A stretch of 64,000 bases of DNA from Streptococcus suis. Lineage in GTDB: Bacteria; Bacillota; Bacilli; Lactobacillales; Streptococcaceae. The position numbers and the translations under genes were made by a program. The number at the start of each line of letters is the position of its first letter. Within the stretch, counting starts at the first letter, position 1. This document shows positions 45,757-55,945 of this stretch, piece after piece. A model generated the notes under the pieces. It did no database searches. It saw nothing but the letters and a program-made list of their open reading frames with translations, and was not told the origin of the DNA. The stretch lies in assembly GCF_024509525.1 (NCBI RefSeq), contig NZ_JAMWEM010000005.1, positions 1 to 64,000 of the forward strand, read 5' to 3'.

Positions 45757-46291
45757 TTAGAACCTCCATTACTTTGTTTAGAATCACATCAATCTCGGCC
45801 AGAGCACCTGTACCAAAGTCGCCGCAAGCAAGCAGGGCTTCACGCGGTTTGATTTCCTCAAAACCATACTCTATGAGGGTTTTGAGATTTTTCTGGGTAG
45901 CAGGATTAAGGTACATGTTAGTATTCATAGCAGGTGCCAGCAGTTTTTTAGTACCAATTGGCAGAGCCAGAGCTGTTGCCGTAATAATGTTGTCAGCCAT
46001 ACCATTGGCTAATTTAGCTATCGTATTGGCAGAAGCAGGGGAAACTAAAAATACGTCTGTTTCTTTGGCAATATCGATATGCTTGATAAGAGTAGGATTT
46101 TCTTCAATCATGACATCTGTGTGAACCAGATTTTTTGACAAGGATTGGAGAGTCAAAGGTGTGATGAAGTCCATAGCAGAGCGACTCATGAGGACTGTAA
46201 CCTGATGACCGAGCTTGGTCAATTGGCTGGTTAGGTCTGCTGCCTTGTAGGCAGATATGGAGCCAGTAACGGCAAGTGTAATCTTTGCCAT
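45743..46291 (-). CDS. coaC: Phosphopantothenoylcysteine decarboxylase
   Basis: A 182-aa flavoprotein decarboxylating 4'-phosphopantothenoylcysteine to phosphopantetheine. LAVTGSISAYKAADL (N-terminus), the active-site His in KHIDIAKETDVFLVSPASANTI-type block, and PAMNTNMY are HFCD-family motifs. The ATG at 46291 fits the family start; the longer frame overlaps coaB and is rejected. In streptococci CoaB and CoaC are separate proteins, as here. Confidence 0.93.
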   Translation of the reverse strand: MAKITLAVTGSISAYKAADLTSQLTKLGHQVTVLMSRSAMDFITPLTLQSLSKNLVHTDVMIEENPTLIKHIDIAKETDVFLVSPASANTIAKLANGMADNIITATALALPIGTKKLLAPAMNTNMYLNPATQKNLKTLIEYGFEEIKPREALLACGDFGTGALAEIDVILNKVMEVLNENK

Positions 46292-46292
46292 T

Positions 46293-46988
46293 TTACTTTC
46301 CTTCTTTCTGCACAGTTTTGAGTAGAAGCTCTGCAATTTCTTCCTTGGTATTGGCGCTGACTGCATCGTCTGTGGACACCAGGTAGGCACGGTGCTGGTT
46401 TGGCCCAATCTGGACTAGGTCATTGGCCAAGATGTAGTCAGCCTTGTTCTTGACAAGACTTTCCCGAGCTACGCTCAGCAGTTCTTCCTTGGATACATCA
46501 ACCAAGAGCTTGAAGCCAATCAGTTGAATATTTGGATTCCATTCCTTAACTAAGGAGATGACCTTGGGCGTCTTTTTCAAAAGGAGGACCTGGACCTCAT
46601 CCTTGGAAGAAATCTTGGCTTGAGCATTGGTCAAGGTGAGGAGGTCAGACAGGTGCTCTGCCTGTTCGGCTTCCTCCAGTCCTGTCATATAAACTGGCGT
46701 GTAATCTGATACGGCCATGCTATGAATGAGGACATCGTGATGGGGAACAAGAGCTTCTAAGCATTCCTTGAGGCTTGCGACATTGGTAATTTCATGGACA
46801 GTTAGTCGCTCGTGTTTAGCAGGTTTGACAGCCTGTTTGGTAGTGACAAGCGTTACCGAATGCCCGGCCGCCAAAAATCGCTCGGCGGTGATTTTGCCTA
46901 GCTGGCCTGTTGAATGATTGGTAATGGAACGAACGCGGTCAATCGCTTCACTGGTTCCACCTGAAGTAATCAAAATTTTCATGTTCAT
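46293..46988 (-). CDS. coaB: Phosphopantothenate-cysteine ligase
   Basis: A 231-aa ligase joining phosphopantothenate and cysteine. ILITSGGTSEAIDRVRSITN (about 4-23) and HSMAVSDYTP are DFP-family motifs, and the nucleotide region FKLLVDVSKEELL follows. It is the first gene of the coaB-coaC-panT operon and ends 1 nt before coaC. It is divergent from fhs. Confidence 0.92.
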   Translation of the reverse strand: MNMKILITSGGTSEAIDRVRSITNHSTGQLGKITAERFLAAGHSVTLVTTKQAVKPAKHERLTVHEITNVASLKECLEALVPHHDVLIHSMAVSDYTPVYMTGLEEAEQAEHLSDLLTLTNAQAKISSKDEVQVLLLKKTPKVISLVKEWNPNIQLIGFKLLVDVSKEELLSVARESLVKNKADYILANDLVQIGPNQHRAYLVSTDDAVSANTKEEIAELLLKTVQKEGK

Positions 46989-47112
46989 ATTGTACTAGAA
47001 TTTCCCCTTTTCGTAAAGTTTTGGAGACTGGTAGAAGAATAAAAGAAAAGCATTCACAAAATACGAATGTTTTCAATTTTTATAGACTATATATTCGTTT
47101 TTAACTTTCATT

Positions 47113-47121
47113 TTTGGTACA
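47113..47121 (+). promoter_or_regulatory. fhs promoter
   Basis: An extended -10 TTGGTACAAT-type element lies about 30 nt before the fhs ATG, which has AAGGAGA as its ribosome-binding site. No riboswitch is seen. Confidence 0.5.
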
Positions 47122-47150
47122 ATAGGAATATAAAACAAGGAGAAACTAGC

Positions 47151-48821
47151 ATGAAAACAGATATTGAAATTGCTCAGAGCGTAGAATTAAAGCCGATTAC
47201 AGAAATTGTAGATAAGATTGGAATTGGTTTTGATGATTTGGAACTCTATGGGAAATATAAGGCCAAATTGTCTTTCGATAAAATCAATGCTGTGAAGGGA
47301 AATCCGCTTGGTAAGTTGATTTTGGTGACGGCTATCAACCCAACGCCTGCTGGTGAAGGTAAGTCAACAGTAACCATTGGTCTGGCGGATGCTTTGTCTA
47401 AAATTGGTAAGAAAACCATGATTGCCCTCCGTGAGCCTTCTTTGGGGCCTGTTATGGGAATCAAGGGTGGGGCTGCTGGTGGTGGCTATGCTCAGGTCTT
47501 GCCTATGGAAGACATCAATTTGCATTTTACAGGCGACATGCATGCCATTACCACAGCAAACAACGCCCTTTCAGCCTTGATTGATAATCATATCCATCAG
47601 GGGAATGTGATTGGCATTGATCAACGTCGTATTATCTGGAAACGTGTTGTGGACCTCAACGATCGTGCCCTTCGTAAGGTAACAGTGGGATTGGGTGGTC
47701 CGCTCAATGGTATTCCGCGTGAAGATGGTTTTGATATCACGGTCGCTTCTGAAATCATGGCAATTTTGTGTTTAGCGACAGACATCAATGACTTGAAAGA
47801 ACGTTTGGCAAATATTGTTATCGGTTATCGTTTTGACCGCAGTCCTGTCTATGTGCGTGATTTGGCGGTGGAAGGCGCTCTTACCCTCATTTTGAAGGAT
47901 GCCATTAAACCAAACCTTGTTCAAACTATCTATGGCACGCCAGCCTTTGTCCACGGTGGCCCATTTGCTAACATCGCCCATGGCTGCAACTCAGTCCTCG
48001 CTACCACAACCGCTCTGCGATTGGCCGACTATACCGTAACAGAAGCAGGCTTTGGTGCAGACCTTGGAGCAGAGAAATTCCTCGATATAAAAGTTCCAAA
48101 CTTACCAAAAGCTCCTGATGCTGTGGTGATTGTAGCGACCCTGCGTGCGCTTAAAATGCATGGTGGGGTAAACAAAGCAGAGCTTTCTAGCGAAAATGTT
48201 GAGGCAGTCAAGGCAGGTTTTGCTAACCTCAAACGCCACGTGGAAAATATCCAGAAGTATGGTATTCCAGCGGTGGTGGCTATCAATGAATTCGTCTCAG
48301 ATACAGCTGATGAAATTGCCGCGTTGAAAGAACTTTGCGCTGAAATCGATGTACCAGTCGAGCTGACAAGTGTTTGGGCAAATGGCGCTGATGGTGGTGT
48401 TGAATTGGCTGAGACAGTTGTTGCTACTATTGATAACCAAGCAGCCAACTACCAACGACTTTACAAGGCTGAGGATAGTTTGGAAGAGAAAGTGACCAAG
48501 ATTGTTACGCAAATCTACGGTGGTACAGGCGTTGTCTTTGAGAAGAAGGCTCGTAACCAGCTGGTTGAATTTGCTAAGAATGGCTGGGACAAGTTGCCAG
48601 TCTGCATGGCGAAGACCCAATATAGCTTCTCAGACGATCAGTTTGCCCTTGGTGCACCGACAGGCTTTGATATTACAGTCCGTGAATTTGTTCCAAAATT
48701 AGGAGCAGGCTTCATTGTGGCATTGACAGGTGATGTCATGACCATGCCAGGGCTTCCAAAAGCCCCTGCAGCCCTTAATATGGACGTGGCAGAAGATGGA
48801 ACAGCTATTGGTTTGTTTTAA
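47151..48821 (+). CDS. fhs: Formate-tetrahydrofolate ligase
   Basis: A 556-aa ligase making 10-formyl-THF from formate, THF and ATP for purine and fMet-tRNA synthesis. The P-loop is [17 protein letters not shown] (about 62-78), and [16 protein letters not shown] is the family signature. The ATG at 47151 is supported by ACAAGGAG; the longer frame has no similarity. Monocistronic. Confidence 0.96.
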   Translation: MKTDIEIAQSVELKPITEIVDKIGIGFDDLELYGKYKAKLSFDKINAVKGNPLGKLILVTAINPTPAGEGKSTVTIGLADALSKIGKKTMIALREPSLGPVMGIKGGAAGGGYAQVLPMEDINLHFTGDMHAITTANNALSALIDNHIHQGNVIGIDQRRIIWKRVVDLNDRALRKVTVGLGGPLNGIPREDGFDITVASEIMAILCLATDINDLKERLANIVIGYRFDRSPVYVRDLAVEGALTLILKDAIKPNLVQTIYGTPAFVHGGPFANIAHGCNSVLATTTALRLADYTVTEAGFGADLGAEKFLDIKVPNLPKAPDAVVIVATLRALKMHGGVNKAELSSENVEAVKAGFANLKRHVENIQKYGIPAVVAINEFVSDTADEIAALKELCAEIDVPVELTSVWANGADGGVELAETVVATIDNQAANYQRLYKAEDSLEEKVTKIVTQIYGGTGVVFEKKARNQLVEFAKNGWDKLPVCMAKTQYSFSDDQFALGAPTGFDITVREFVPKLGAGFIVALTGDVMTMPGLPKAPAALNMDVAEDGTAIGLF

Positions 48822-48833
48822 TCAGATTGAACA

Positions 48834-48862
48834 GAAAAAATCCGCTCATGGGCGGATTTTTT
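48834..48862. terminator. Bidirectional terminator between fhs and the PrsW-like gene
   Basis: AAAAAATCCGC / GCGGATTTTTT with a short loop. Confidence 0.88.
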
Positions 48863-48865
48863 CTA

Positions 48866-49675
48866 TTATTCTGGTAACTGATCAACAGTGTGAAAGGCAA
48901 GAAGGCCTAGCAGGACACTAGCCATTGGGAGTAGGGTTGTCAACATGCCAGTGTGTAATGGGGAATTAAAGAAGAAGTGCAGACCGATACTTGCCGTTAT
49001 CCAAAGTAGACCTTGAACTTTGGATATAGCTGTTTGTTTGGTAAGAAGTGCAACCATACCAAGTGCGAAGACCATGGTAAATACCCAATGGGTCCAACCA
49101 GCTTGTCCAACACGACCGATAATGGTCTCAAACCCATCTAGTTTTCCAATAAACATATCTCGGAAGGTGAACATGATGTCTTCGACAATCTGAAAACTAA
49201 GGCCAGCTATCATACCGCTGACCAAGGCATGCTTGAGCGTCATTTTTCTTGCAATTAGTAAAACCAAGACAACAACCAGAGCCTTGCCAAACTCTTCTGC
49301 AAATGGAGCAGAAACAGCAGCCCCCCAGTCATAACGGAAATCATCACTGACCTTAATGATCTCTAGCAAAAAGTAGCCGATAGCAGTGTGACCATAATCT
49401 GAAAATGCCACTCCGGCAGTCAGCCCCAAAAGCCAACTCAAATGACTGACTTTTTTGGAAATAGCATAGCGGTTTTCTAAGTAGCGGATGAAATAGACTA
49501 AAGGAATGATATAAAGAGCAGCAACAGAAATTGTCAGTAAAAACAAGGGATACTTGGCTTCCATACCATTTGGCTTTGCCAGTTCTTCAAATATCATTTG
49601 ACAGCCTTTAACAAAACCAAAGCTAGCTAGAAGAACTGGTATAGCGATTCTCCAATTTTGCACTATATTTCGCAT
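48866..49675 (-). CDS. PrsW-family intramembrane metalloprotease
   Basis: A 269-aa protein with about eight hydrophobic segments. The PrsW/CAAX-like motif APFAEEFGKA gives Glu127-Glu128, and FQIVEDIMF (about 161-169) and HWVFT carry further polar residues inside membrane helices. PrsW in Bacillus cuts an anti-sigma factor; the target here is unknown. AAGGAGT precedes the ATG. Alone in its transcription unit. Confidence 0.83.
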   Translation of the reverse strand: MRNIVQNWRIAIPVLLASFGFVKGCQMIFEELAKPNGMEAKYPLFLLTISVAALYIIPLVYFIRYLENRYAISKKVSHLSWLLGLTAGVAFSDYGHTAIGYFLLEIIKVSDDFRYDWGAAVSAPFAEEFGKALVVVLVLLIARKMTLKHALVSGMIAGLSFQIVEDIMFTFRDMFIGKLDGFETIIGRVGQAGWTHWVFTMVFALGMVALLTKQTAISKVQGLLWITASIGLHFFFNSPLHTGMLTTLLPMASVLLGLLAFHTVDQLPE

Positions 49676-49861
49676 AAAAAAACTCCTTTGTATTATTTTG
49701 TTAATTCATGGATACATTATACCAGAACTATTTCCATTTTGTCTAATTTTTATCTGTTCTATACTCATCAAATAAATAAAAATTTACTGCTGTAGCAAAT
49801 TTGTGTCAGAATATTTCTTTTTTGATAGACTAGGGTTGAAAATAATCAAAAGGAGTATCTT

Positions 49862-51178
49862 ATGGAACAATTTGATTTGTTAGTTATCGGTTTTGGTAAG
49901 GCTGGAAAGACCTTAGCAGGTAAGCTTTCTGTGGCAGGTAAAAAGGTTGCCTTGGTCGAGGAAAATCCTGCTATGTTTGGCGGTACCTGTATCAATATAG
50001 GCTGTATTCCAACCAAGACCCTCTTGGTTGCGGCAGATAAAAACTGGACTTTTGAGCAAGTTATGGAGCAAAAAGAAACCGTCACAACTCGCTTGAGGAA
50101 CAAAAACGAGGCAGTCTTGAAAGGCAGCGGTGCCAATCTTTATCAAGGTCACGCGCGTTTTGTGGCGGATAAGGTTGTGGAGGTCGTTGCTGGAGAAGAA
50201 AGCCTTCAGTTAACTGCTGAAACTGTCATTATTAACACAGGTGCTAAGTCACGAGTTCTTCCAATCCAAGGCTTGCTGGACACGCCTCACGTGTATGATA
50301 GCACTGGTATTCAGAACTTGGAAACCCGTCCTGACAAGTTGGCAATTATCGGTGGTGGTAACATTGGACTTGAATTTGCTGGTCTTTATAGCAAACTCGG
50401 TAGTCAGGTGACGGTATATGAAGCCAGCTCTGCTATTTTACCGAGAGAAGAGGACGTAGTTGCTAAGCTAGCCAAGGAGTACATGGAAGAAGCTGGCGTG
50501 ACTTTCGTGCTCGGAGCAAACATCGAACAAGTGGCAGCAGCAGGTGATCAAGTTGCTGTGACAGTCAATGGTGAAACGGCAATCTTCGATGCTGTCCTCT
50601 ATGCGACAGGTCGTGTGCCAAACACCGCTGACTTGGGCTTGGAACATACGGCGATTGAGCGTTTGGAAAATGGTGCTGTTAAGGTGGATGACTACTGTGA
50701 AACCACTGTTCCAGGTGTCTACGCAGTGGGCGATGTCAATGGCGGTCCACAATTCACTTACACATCCCTAGACGACTTCCGTATCGTTTTTGGTAAATTG
50801 ACTGGGACTGGAACCTACAGCTTGAGCCAACGTAAGTCTATTCCAACCAGCGTCTTTATCACGCCTGTGCTTTCTCGTGTCGGTCTGACCGAGAAGGAAG
50901 CCAAGGAAGCAGGTTACGACTATATTGCCAATGAATTGCCTGTTGCCAATATGCCACGTGCCCATGTCAATAACGACCTCAAAGGTATCTTCAAGGTTAT
51001 CGTGGATAAGGAAAGCAAACTGGTTCTTGGAGCAACTCTCTTTGGTCGCAATTCTGAGGAATTGATTAACCTGATTGCTATGGCGATTGACAATAAGATT
51101 CCTTATACCTACTTCAAAACACAGATTTTCACCCATCCGACAATGGCTGAGAATTTGAATGATGTCTTTAATTTTTAA
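49862..51178 (+). CDS. RclA/Har-like flavoprotein disulfide reductase
   Basis: A 438-aa pyridine nucleotide-disulfide oxidoreductase. FAD motif VIGFGKAGKTLA (about 8-19), redox pair GGTCINIGCIPTK (Cys-x4-Cys, about 40-52), NAD(P) motif AIIGGGNIGLEFAG and C-terminal FTHPTMAENL. Length and sequence fit the streptococcal RclA homologue reported as hypothiocyanous acid reductase, which protects against the oral and airway oxidant HOSCN. That role is inferred; older annotations call such proteins dihydrolipoamide dehydrogenase or mercuric reductase. AAAGGAG precedes the ATG. Confidence 0.87.
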   Translation: MEQFDLLVIGFGKAGKTLAGKLSVAGKKVALVEENPAMFGGTCINIGCIPTKTLLVAADKNWTFEQVMEQKETVTTRLRNKNEAVLKGSGANLYQGHARFVADKVVEVVAGEESLQLTAETVIINTGAKSRVLPIQGLLDTPHVYDSTGIQNLETRPDKLAIIGGGNIGLEFAGLYSKLGSQVTVYEASSAILPREEDVVAKLAKEYMEEAGVTFVLGANIEQVAAAGDQVAVTVNGETAIFDAVLYATGRVPNTADLGLEHTAIERLENGAVKVDDYCETTVPGVYAVGDVNGGPQFTYTSLDDFRIVFGKLTGTGTYSLSQRKSIPTSVFITPVLSRVGLTEKEAKEAGYDYIANELPVANMPRAHVNNDLKGIFKVIVDKESKLVLGATLFGRNSEELINLIAMAIDNKIPYTYFKTQIFTHPTMAENLNDVFNF

Positions 51179-51186
51179 TAGTGTAA

Positions 51187-51212
51187 TAACCGTCCAATAG
51201 GGCGGTTTTTTG
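51187..51212 (+). terminator. Terminator after the flavoprotein reductase gene
   Basis: AACCGTCC / GGGCGGTT stem with an AATA loop and a T-run. The hsd promoter (TGGTATAAT at 51233-51241) follows. Confidence 0.82.
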
Positions 51213-51270
51213 TCGGTAAGCACTTGCAAATATGGTATAATGATTGATAAGAAAAGACTAGGAGAGCTGT

Positions 51271-54200
51271 ATGATAAGAAAGGAACACAATGAGTTTACA
51301 AGAGTTCAGTTGCCAGCTGCTTTGCATTTGACTCGTCTTGGATATGACTATCTTTCGGCTACAAGTGAAGAAATAAAAAACAGAGACTATTCAACCAATA
51401 TCCTTCTATCGATTTTTAAGCGACAGTTTTTAACATTCAATAATTACGCAAGTGAAGCTGACTTTGAACGGGAATTTGAGAATATCCGCTTGGAATTGGA
51501 ACAAGATGATATTGGACGAAGTTTTTTCAATCGGATTCATGCAGATTCTGGCTACACCTATATCAATTGGGATAATATAGAGGAGAATACATTCCATATA
51601 GCCTTAGAAGTAACCTGCCAAAATGGTGAAGAAGAGTTCCGACCTGATATTACTGTCTTTATCAACGGTCTCCCACTCAGTTACATCGAAGTCAAGCAAC
51701 CTGATGCTATTCGTGACGGAAAAACAGGCATTCAGTCTGAAAAAGAGCGGACAAAGATCCGTTTTGAGAATAAAAAATTCAGACGGTTTAACAATATCAC
51801 TCAGCTGATAGCCTTCTCAGATAATCTGCCCTACGATGATAGTCAAGGTCAGCAGTTACAAGGATCCTTTTATTGTACCAACGCCTATTCTGGCACCAAG
51901 TTCAACTCTTTCAAGGAAGAGCAGGAGGGACAAGTACAGTCTAGCCTGTCTAGCTTAACAGAAGAGATGATTGATTTGGTTCTCACAGATGTCAATCGCT
52001 TTGTCCTCAAGTCACAGGCAGAGTTTCGAACCAACTTAGACTCAGCTAGCCCATGTAACTCATTCCTGACCTCGCTGTATCAGAAAGAACGACTCTTTTT
52101 CATGCTTCGCTATGGTTTAGTCTATGTGGAAGAACGGGATGATAATGTTCAGCTTCAACTACAAAAACATGCCATGCGCTATCCTCAATATTTTGCGACC
52201 AAGGCAATTGAGCGAGGATTGGAAGAAGGGATGAAGAAAGGAGTTATCTGGCATACGCAAGGTTCTGGTAAAACCGCTCTCGCCTTTTTCAATATCCGCT
52301 ATTTAAGGGACTTTTATGCCCAAAAAGGAATTGTACCGCAGTTTTACTTTGTGGTAGATCGCTTGGATTTGGCTGATCAGGCTTATAAGGAATTTAGTAA
52401 GCGTGGTCTGAAGGTCAAACGCATTAACAATCCGAGAGAGCTAAATCAGATCCAAGACCAATATGATGTGTCTGTTGTCAACATCCAAAAATTCAAAGAA
52501 TCCTCTGATTTGACAGATCATTCAGGCTATGACTTGAATCGGCAAAATATCTACTTCATTGATGAGGCTCACCGTTCTTACAATGAAAAAGGTTCCTATC
52601 TGCCAAATCTATATAATGCTGATAAAGAGGCTGTTAAAATTGCACTGACAGGAACGCCTTTGATTGCGACAAAAGCTGACGGTAAAACCAAGGAAACAGC
52701 TGTGACAACTCGTGATATCTTTGGGGACTATATCCACAAATACTACTATAATCAATCCATTGCTGACGGTTTTACCCTACGGTTGATGAGGGAAGATATT
52801 GAAACTTCTTACAAGGAAAATCTACAAGCTGTACACGAAGAGATTCAAAAAGGCTCCATTGATAAGAAAGAAATTTTTGCCCACCCACGTTATGTCTCTC
52901 CAATGCTAGACTTTATTCTTGATGATTTTACAAGAGCACGAGAGATCTTATTTGGTGACCAGTCTATCGGTGGAATGGTGGTCTGTGATTCTTCAGAACA
53001 AGCGCGAGAATTACACAAACAGTTAGAAGACCGTCGAAAAGCAGGGCTTACATCATTCACTTCAACCTTGATTTTACATGATGCTGGGGATAAGGATTAC
53101 AAGAAAGAAGAAGTGGATAAATTTAAGGACGGTCTGACAGACTTTGTCATCGTCTACTCCATGCTCTTGACAGGTTTTGATGCACCAAGGCTGAAACGGC
53201 TCTATCTTGGACGGAAAATCAAGGCCCATAATCTCTTGCAGACCTTAACCCGTGTCAACCGTCCGTACAAGGATTATGCTTTTGGCTATGTCATTGATTT
53301 TGCGGACATTTCCAAGGAATTTGACAAGACCAATAAAGCCTATCTGGAAGAACTCAATCGGGAATACCAGGCAGCTTTGACAGAAGAAGACGGAGATAAT
53401 CCTTTTGGAACTATTTTTGTGTCCCCTGAAGAAGTTCAGGAACAGCTAGCGAGCTCTAACCGAGTTCTAATGAACTATCCGACAGATAACTTAGAATTTT
53501 TCGGAAGAGCCATCGATGAAGTCAAGGATAGGAAAGAGTTAATCGCCCTCCGAAAATCTCTTGAAACCATTCGTCAGTACTACAACATGGCACGTTTGCA
53601 TGGCTACCACGATATTGTCAAGCAGGTCAATATGGGAGAAATTGCTAGCCTTTTAAATATGCTGTCCCGCCGCCTCTTGACTTTGAGCTTGTTAGAAAAA
53701 CCAGATAGTTTTTCCAGTCAGCAACTATTGAATCTAGCCATGTCTGAGACTAGCTTTAGTTTTACCAAGATAAAGGAAGAGGAACTACGACTGGCCGCCA
53801 ATGATTTGGACGATATCCGACGCCGTGTGGCCAATGGTATCAATCTGCGGAGGGATGAAAAAGATCCAGAATGGGTCAGTCTTTATGAAGAGTTTCAACG
53901 TATCTTAAACAAACACATGACACAGGAAATAGATGGCTATAGTCTGGCGACAATAAAAGAAACCAAACAAGCCTACCAGAGTTTGTTTGATTCTGTCGAA
54001 AGCTACAAGGCGAAAATGAATCGTTTGGCGATGAACTTTGGTGGAGATACCATGTCTGCCCGTGCCTTTAAGCGCATTACCCAATCAACAGTAGTTAGTG
54101 ACTTCCCAGCTATTTATCAGGTTCTAAAAGGTGCCAAGCCTATGATTGATTATCAAATCGGTCTCAATCAAGGAATTCTCGAAAACGAAGCCTTTTTAGA

Positions 54201-54324
54201 GGGGGAAATCAAACGACTAGCCCGCGAAGAAATGAAGAAAACAGAAGAAGGAAAACAACTCAAAAGAGTCGACTATGATAAGTTGATTCGTTCCCTAATG
54301 GAAGTCTATGAAGGAGAGTATTAA
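51271..54324 (+). CDS. hsdR: Type I restriction enzyme, R subunit
   Basis: A 1017-aa translocase-nuclease. The PD-(D/E)XK nuclease lies near the N-terminus: FRPDITVF (Asp126) and YIEVKQPD (Glu140, Lys142). Superfamily 2 motor: Walker A TQGSGKTALAF (GSGKT 331-335), DEAH box FIDEAHRSYNEKG (431-434), motif III LTGTPL, and motif VI QTLTRVNRPYKDYAFGYVIDF. It cleaves DNA after translocation when the site is unmethylated. GGAGAG precedes the ATG. It is the first gene of hsdR-hsdM-hsdS and the gap to hsdM is 4 nt. Confidence 0.96.
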   Translation: MIRKEHNEFTRVQLPAALHLTRLGYDYLSATSEEIKNRDYSTNILLSIFKRQFLTFNNYASEADFEREFENIRLELEQDDIGRSFFNRIHADSGYTYINWDNIEENTFHIALEVTCQNGEEEFRPDITVFINGLPLSYIEVKQPDAIRDGKTGIQSEKERTKIRFENKKFRRFNNITQLIAFSDNLPYDDSQGQQLQGSFYCTNAYSGTKFNSFKEEQEGQVQSSLSSLTEEMIDLVLTDVNRFVLKSQAEFRTNLDSASPCNSFLTSLYQKERLFFMLRYGLVYVEERDDNVQLQLQKHAMRYPQYFATKAIERGLEEGMKKGVIWHTQGSGKTALAFFNIRYLRDFYAQKGIVPQFYFVVDRLDLADQAYKEFSKRGLKVKRINNPRELNQIQDQYDVSVVNIQKFKESSDLTDHSGYDLNRQNIYFIDEAHRSYNEKGSYLPNLYNADKEAVKIALTGTPLIATKADGKTKETAVTTRDIFGDYIHKYYYNQSIADGFTLRLMREDIETSYKENLQAVHEEIQKGSIDKKEIFAHPRYVSPMLDFILDDFTRAREILFGDQSIGGMVVCDSSEQARELHKQLEDRRKAGLTSFTSTLILHDAGDKDYKKEEVDKFKDGLTDFVIVYSMLLTGFDAPRLKRLYLGRKIKAHNLLQTLTRVNRPYKDYAFGYVIDFADISKEFDKTNKAYLEELNREYQAALTEEDGDNPFGTIFVSPEEVQEQLASSNRVLMNYPTDNLEFFGRAIDEVKDRKELIALRKSLETIRQYYNMARLHGYHDIVKQVNMGEIASLLNMLSRRLLTLSLLEKPDSFSSQQLLNLAMSETSFSFTKIKEEELRLAANDLDDIRRRVANGINLRRDEKDPEWVSLYEEFQRILNKHMTQEIDGYSLATIKETKQAYQSLFDSVESYKAKMNRLAMNFGGDTMSARAFKRITQSTVVSDFPAIYQVLKGAKPMIDYQIGLNQGILENEAFLEGEIKRLAREEMKKTEEGKQLKRVDYDKLIRSLMEVYEGEY

Positions 54325-54328
54325 GTAA

Positions 54329-55945
54329 ATGGAAGATCATTATATTGTACAGGTGCAGAGTCAAGTCCAAGGCTTGGTGGATGACTTAAAAGCAGTCTTT
54401 ACCCATGCAGGACTGGGAGGAGAGGCAGGGGAGTACAAACTCCTGACCCAGTCCTTCCTCTACAAGTTCTTAAATGACAAGTTTTTGTATGAGGCCTTGA
54501 TTGTTGACAATCGCTATGACTATCAAGGTCTTTTGGACTTGTCTGAAGAAGATTATGACTGGTTTTTAGATGATATTGGGACTAAAACTGCTCATCTAAA
54601 ACCTGAACAATTGATTGAAAGCTTACACCGTCAGCAGAACCAAGCAGATTTTGCTGAGATTTTTGAACAAACGCTCAATCAGATTGCTATTGACAACAAT
54701 GCTATTTTCTCTGTCCATACGGACGGTGGAACAGATATTCGCCTCTTTGATCAACGCTTGATTACGGATACGATTTCAGATGCCAGCAAGCGAAATGAAG
54801 TGGCAGCTTCTATTATCAATCTCTTGGCGCGTGTTAAGTTTGACCAGCAGATTTTTTCACAGGGCTTTGACTTTTTCTCCACCTTGTTTGAGTACATGAT
54901 TAAGGACTATAATAAAGACGGTGGTGGAAAGTATGCGGAATACTACACACCTCACTCTGTTGCCAAAATCATCGCGGCCATTTTGGTGGGCAATGACCAA
55001 CCAAGTAATGTCAAAATCTATGATCCTTCTGCTGGTTCGGGGACTCTCTTGATGAACTTGGCTAGCCAGATTGGTACCGACCGTACCAGCGTGTATAGTC
55101 AGGACATTTCTCAAAAATCCTCCAATCTCTTGCGTCTCAACTTGATTCTCAATGGCTTGCAGCATTCCATTCACAATATTGTACAGGGAAATACTATTCT
55201 CAACAATCGTCATGTGGAGAAGATGGACTATATCGTATCCAATCCTCCTTTCAAACTAGATTTTTCTGAGTGGCGAGATCAGGTAGAAAGCCTACCAAAT
55301 AGCAGTGAACGATTTTTTGCTGGTGTGCCAAAGATTCCCAACAAGAAAAAAGAGAGTATGGCTATTTACCAACTCTTTATCCAGCATATCATCCATAGTT
55401 TGAAGGAAGACGGGCAGGCAGCTATTGTCTTGCCTACGGGCTTTATCACCGCCCAGTCAGGTATTGACAAGAAAATCCGTCAGCACCTGGTCGATGAGAA
55501 GATGTTGGCAGGTGTTGTCTCCATGCCGTCCAATATCTTTGCGACAACAGGAACCAACGTGTCCATTCTCTTTATTGATAAGAAGAATAAGGACGATGTG
55601 GTCTTGATTGACGCTTCTAATTTTGGCACTAAGGTCAAGGAAGGCAAGAACCAAAAGACCGTCCTTAGCCCTGATGAAGAAAGCCAAATCATTGAGACCT
55701 TTATTAAGCAAGAAGTTGTCGAAGACTTTTCTGTCAAGGTCAGCTATGAGGAGATTAAGGATAAGAACTACTCCCTCAGTGCAGGTCAGTACTTTGACAT
55801 CAAGATTGACTACGTTGATATTAGCCCAGAAGAATTTGAAGAAAAAATGCAGGGCTACCAAGACCGCCTAGCCAACCTCTTTGCCCAATCACATGAATTG
55901 GAAAAGGAAATAGCGGAGCAGATGAGGAGGGTGAAGTATGAGTGA
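54329..55945 (+). CDS. hsdM: Type I restriction enzyme, M subunit
   Basis: A 538-aa N6-adenine methyltransferase. After the helical HsdM N-domain come SAM motif I DPSAGSGTLLMN (232-243) and catalytic motif IV SNPPFKLDF (NPPF 305-308). GGAGAG lies before the ATG, inside the end of hsdR. It overlaps hsdS by 8 nt. It works both in the methylase (M2S) and the restriction complex. Confidence 0.97.
   Translation: MEDHYIVQVQSQVQGLVDDLKAVFTHAGLGGEAGEYKLLTQSFLYKFLNDKFLYEALIVDNRYDYQGLLDLSEEDYDWFLDDIGTKTAHLKPEQLIESLHRQQNQADFAEIFEQTLNQIAIDNNAIFSVHTDGGTDIRLFDQRLITDTISDASKRNEVAASIINLLARVKFDQQIFSQGFDFFSTLFEYMIKDYNKDGGGKYAEYYTPHSVAKIIAAILVGNDQPSNVKIYDPSAGSGTLLMNLASQIGTDRTSVYSQDISQKSSNLLRLNLILNGLQHSIHNIVQGNTILNNRHVEKMDYIVSNPPFKLDFSEWRDQVESLPNSSERFFAGVPKIPNKKKESMAIYQLFIQHIIHSLKEDGQAAIVLPTGFITAQSGIDKKIRQHLVDEKMLAGVVSMPSNIFATTGTNVSILFIDKKNKDDVVLIDASNFGTKVKEGKNQKTVLSPDEESQIIETFIKQEVVEDFSVKVSYEEIKDKNYSLSAGQYFDIKIDYVDISPEEFEEKMQGYQDRLANLFAQSHELEKEIAEQMRRVKYE

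Noticed and set aside
47062..47069. TACGAATG resembling a com-box upstream of fhs
   Set aside because: The last base differs, a normal extended -10 promoter lies closer to the gene, and fhs is not a competence gene.
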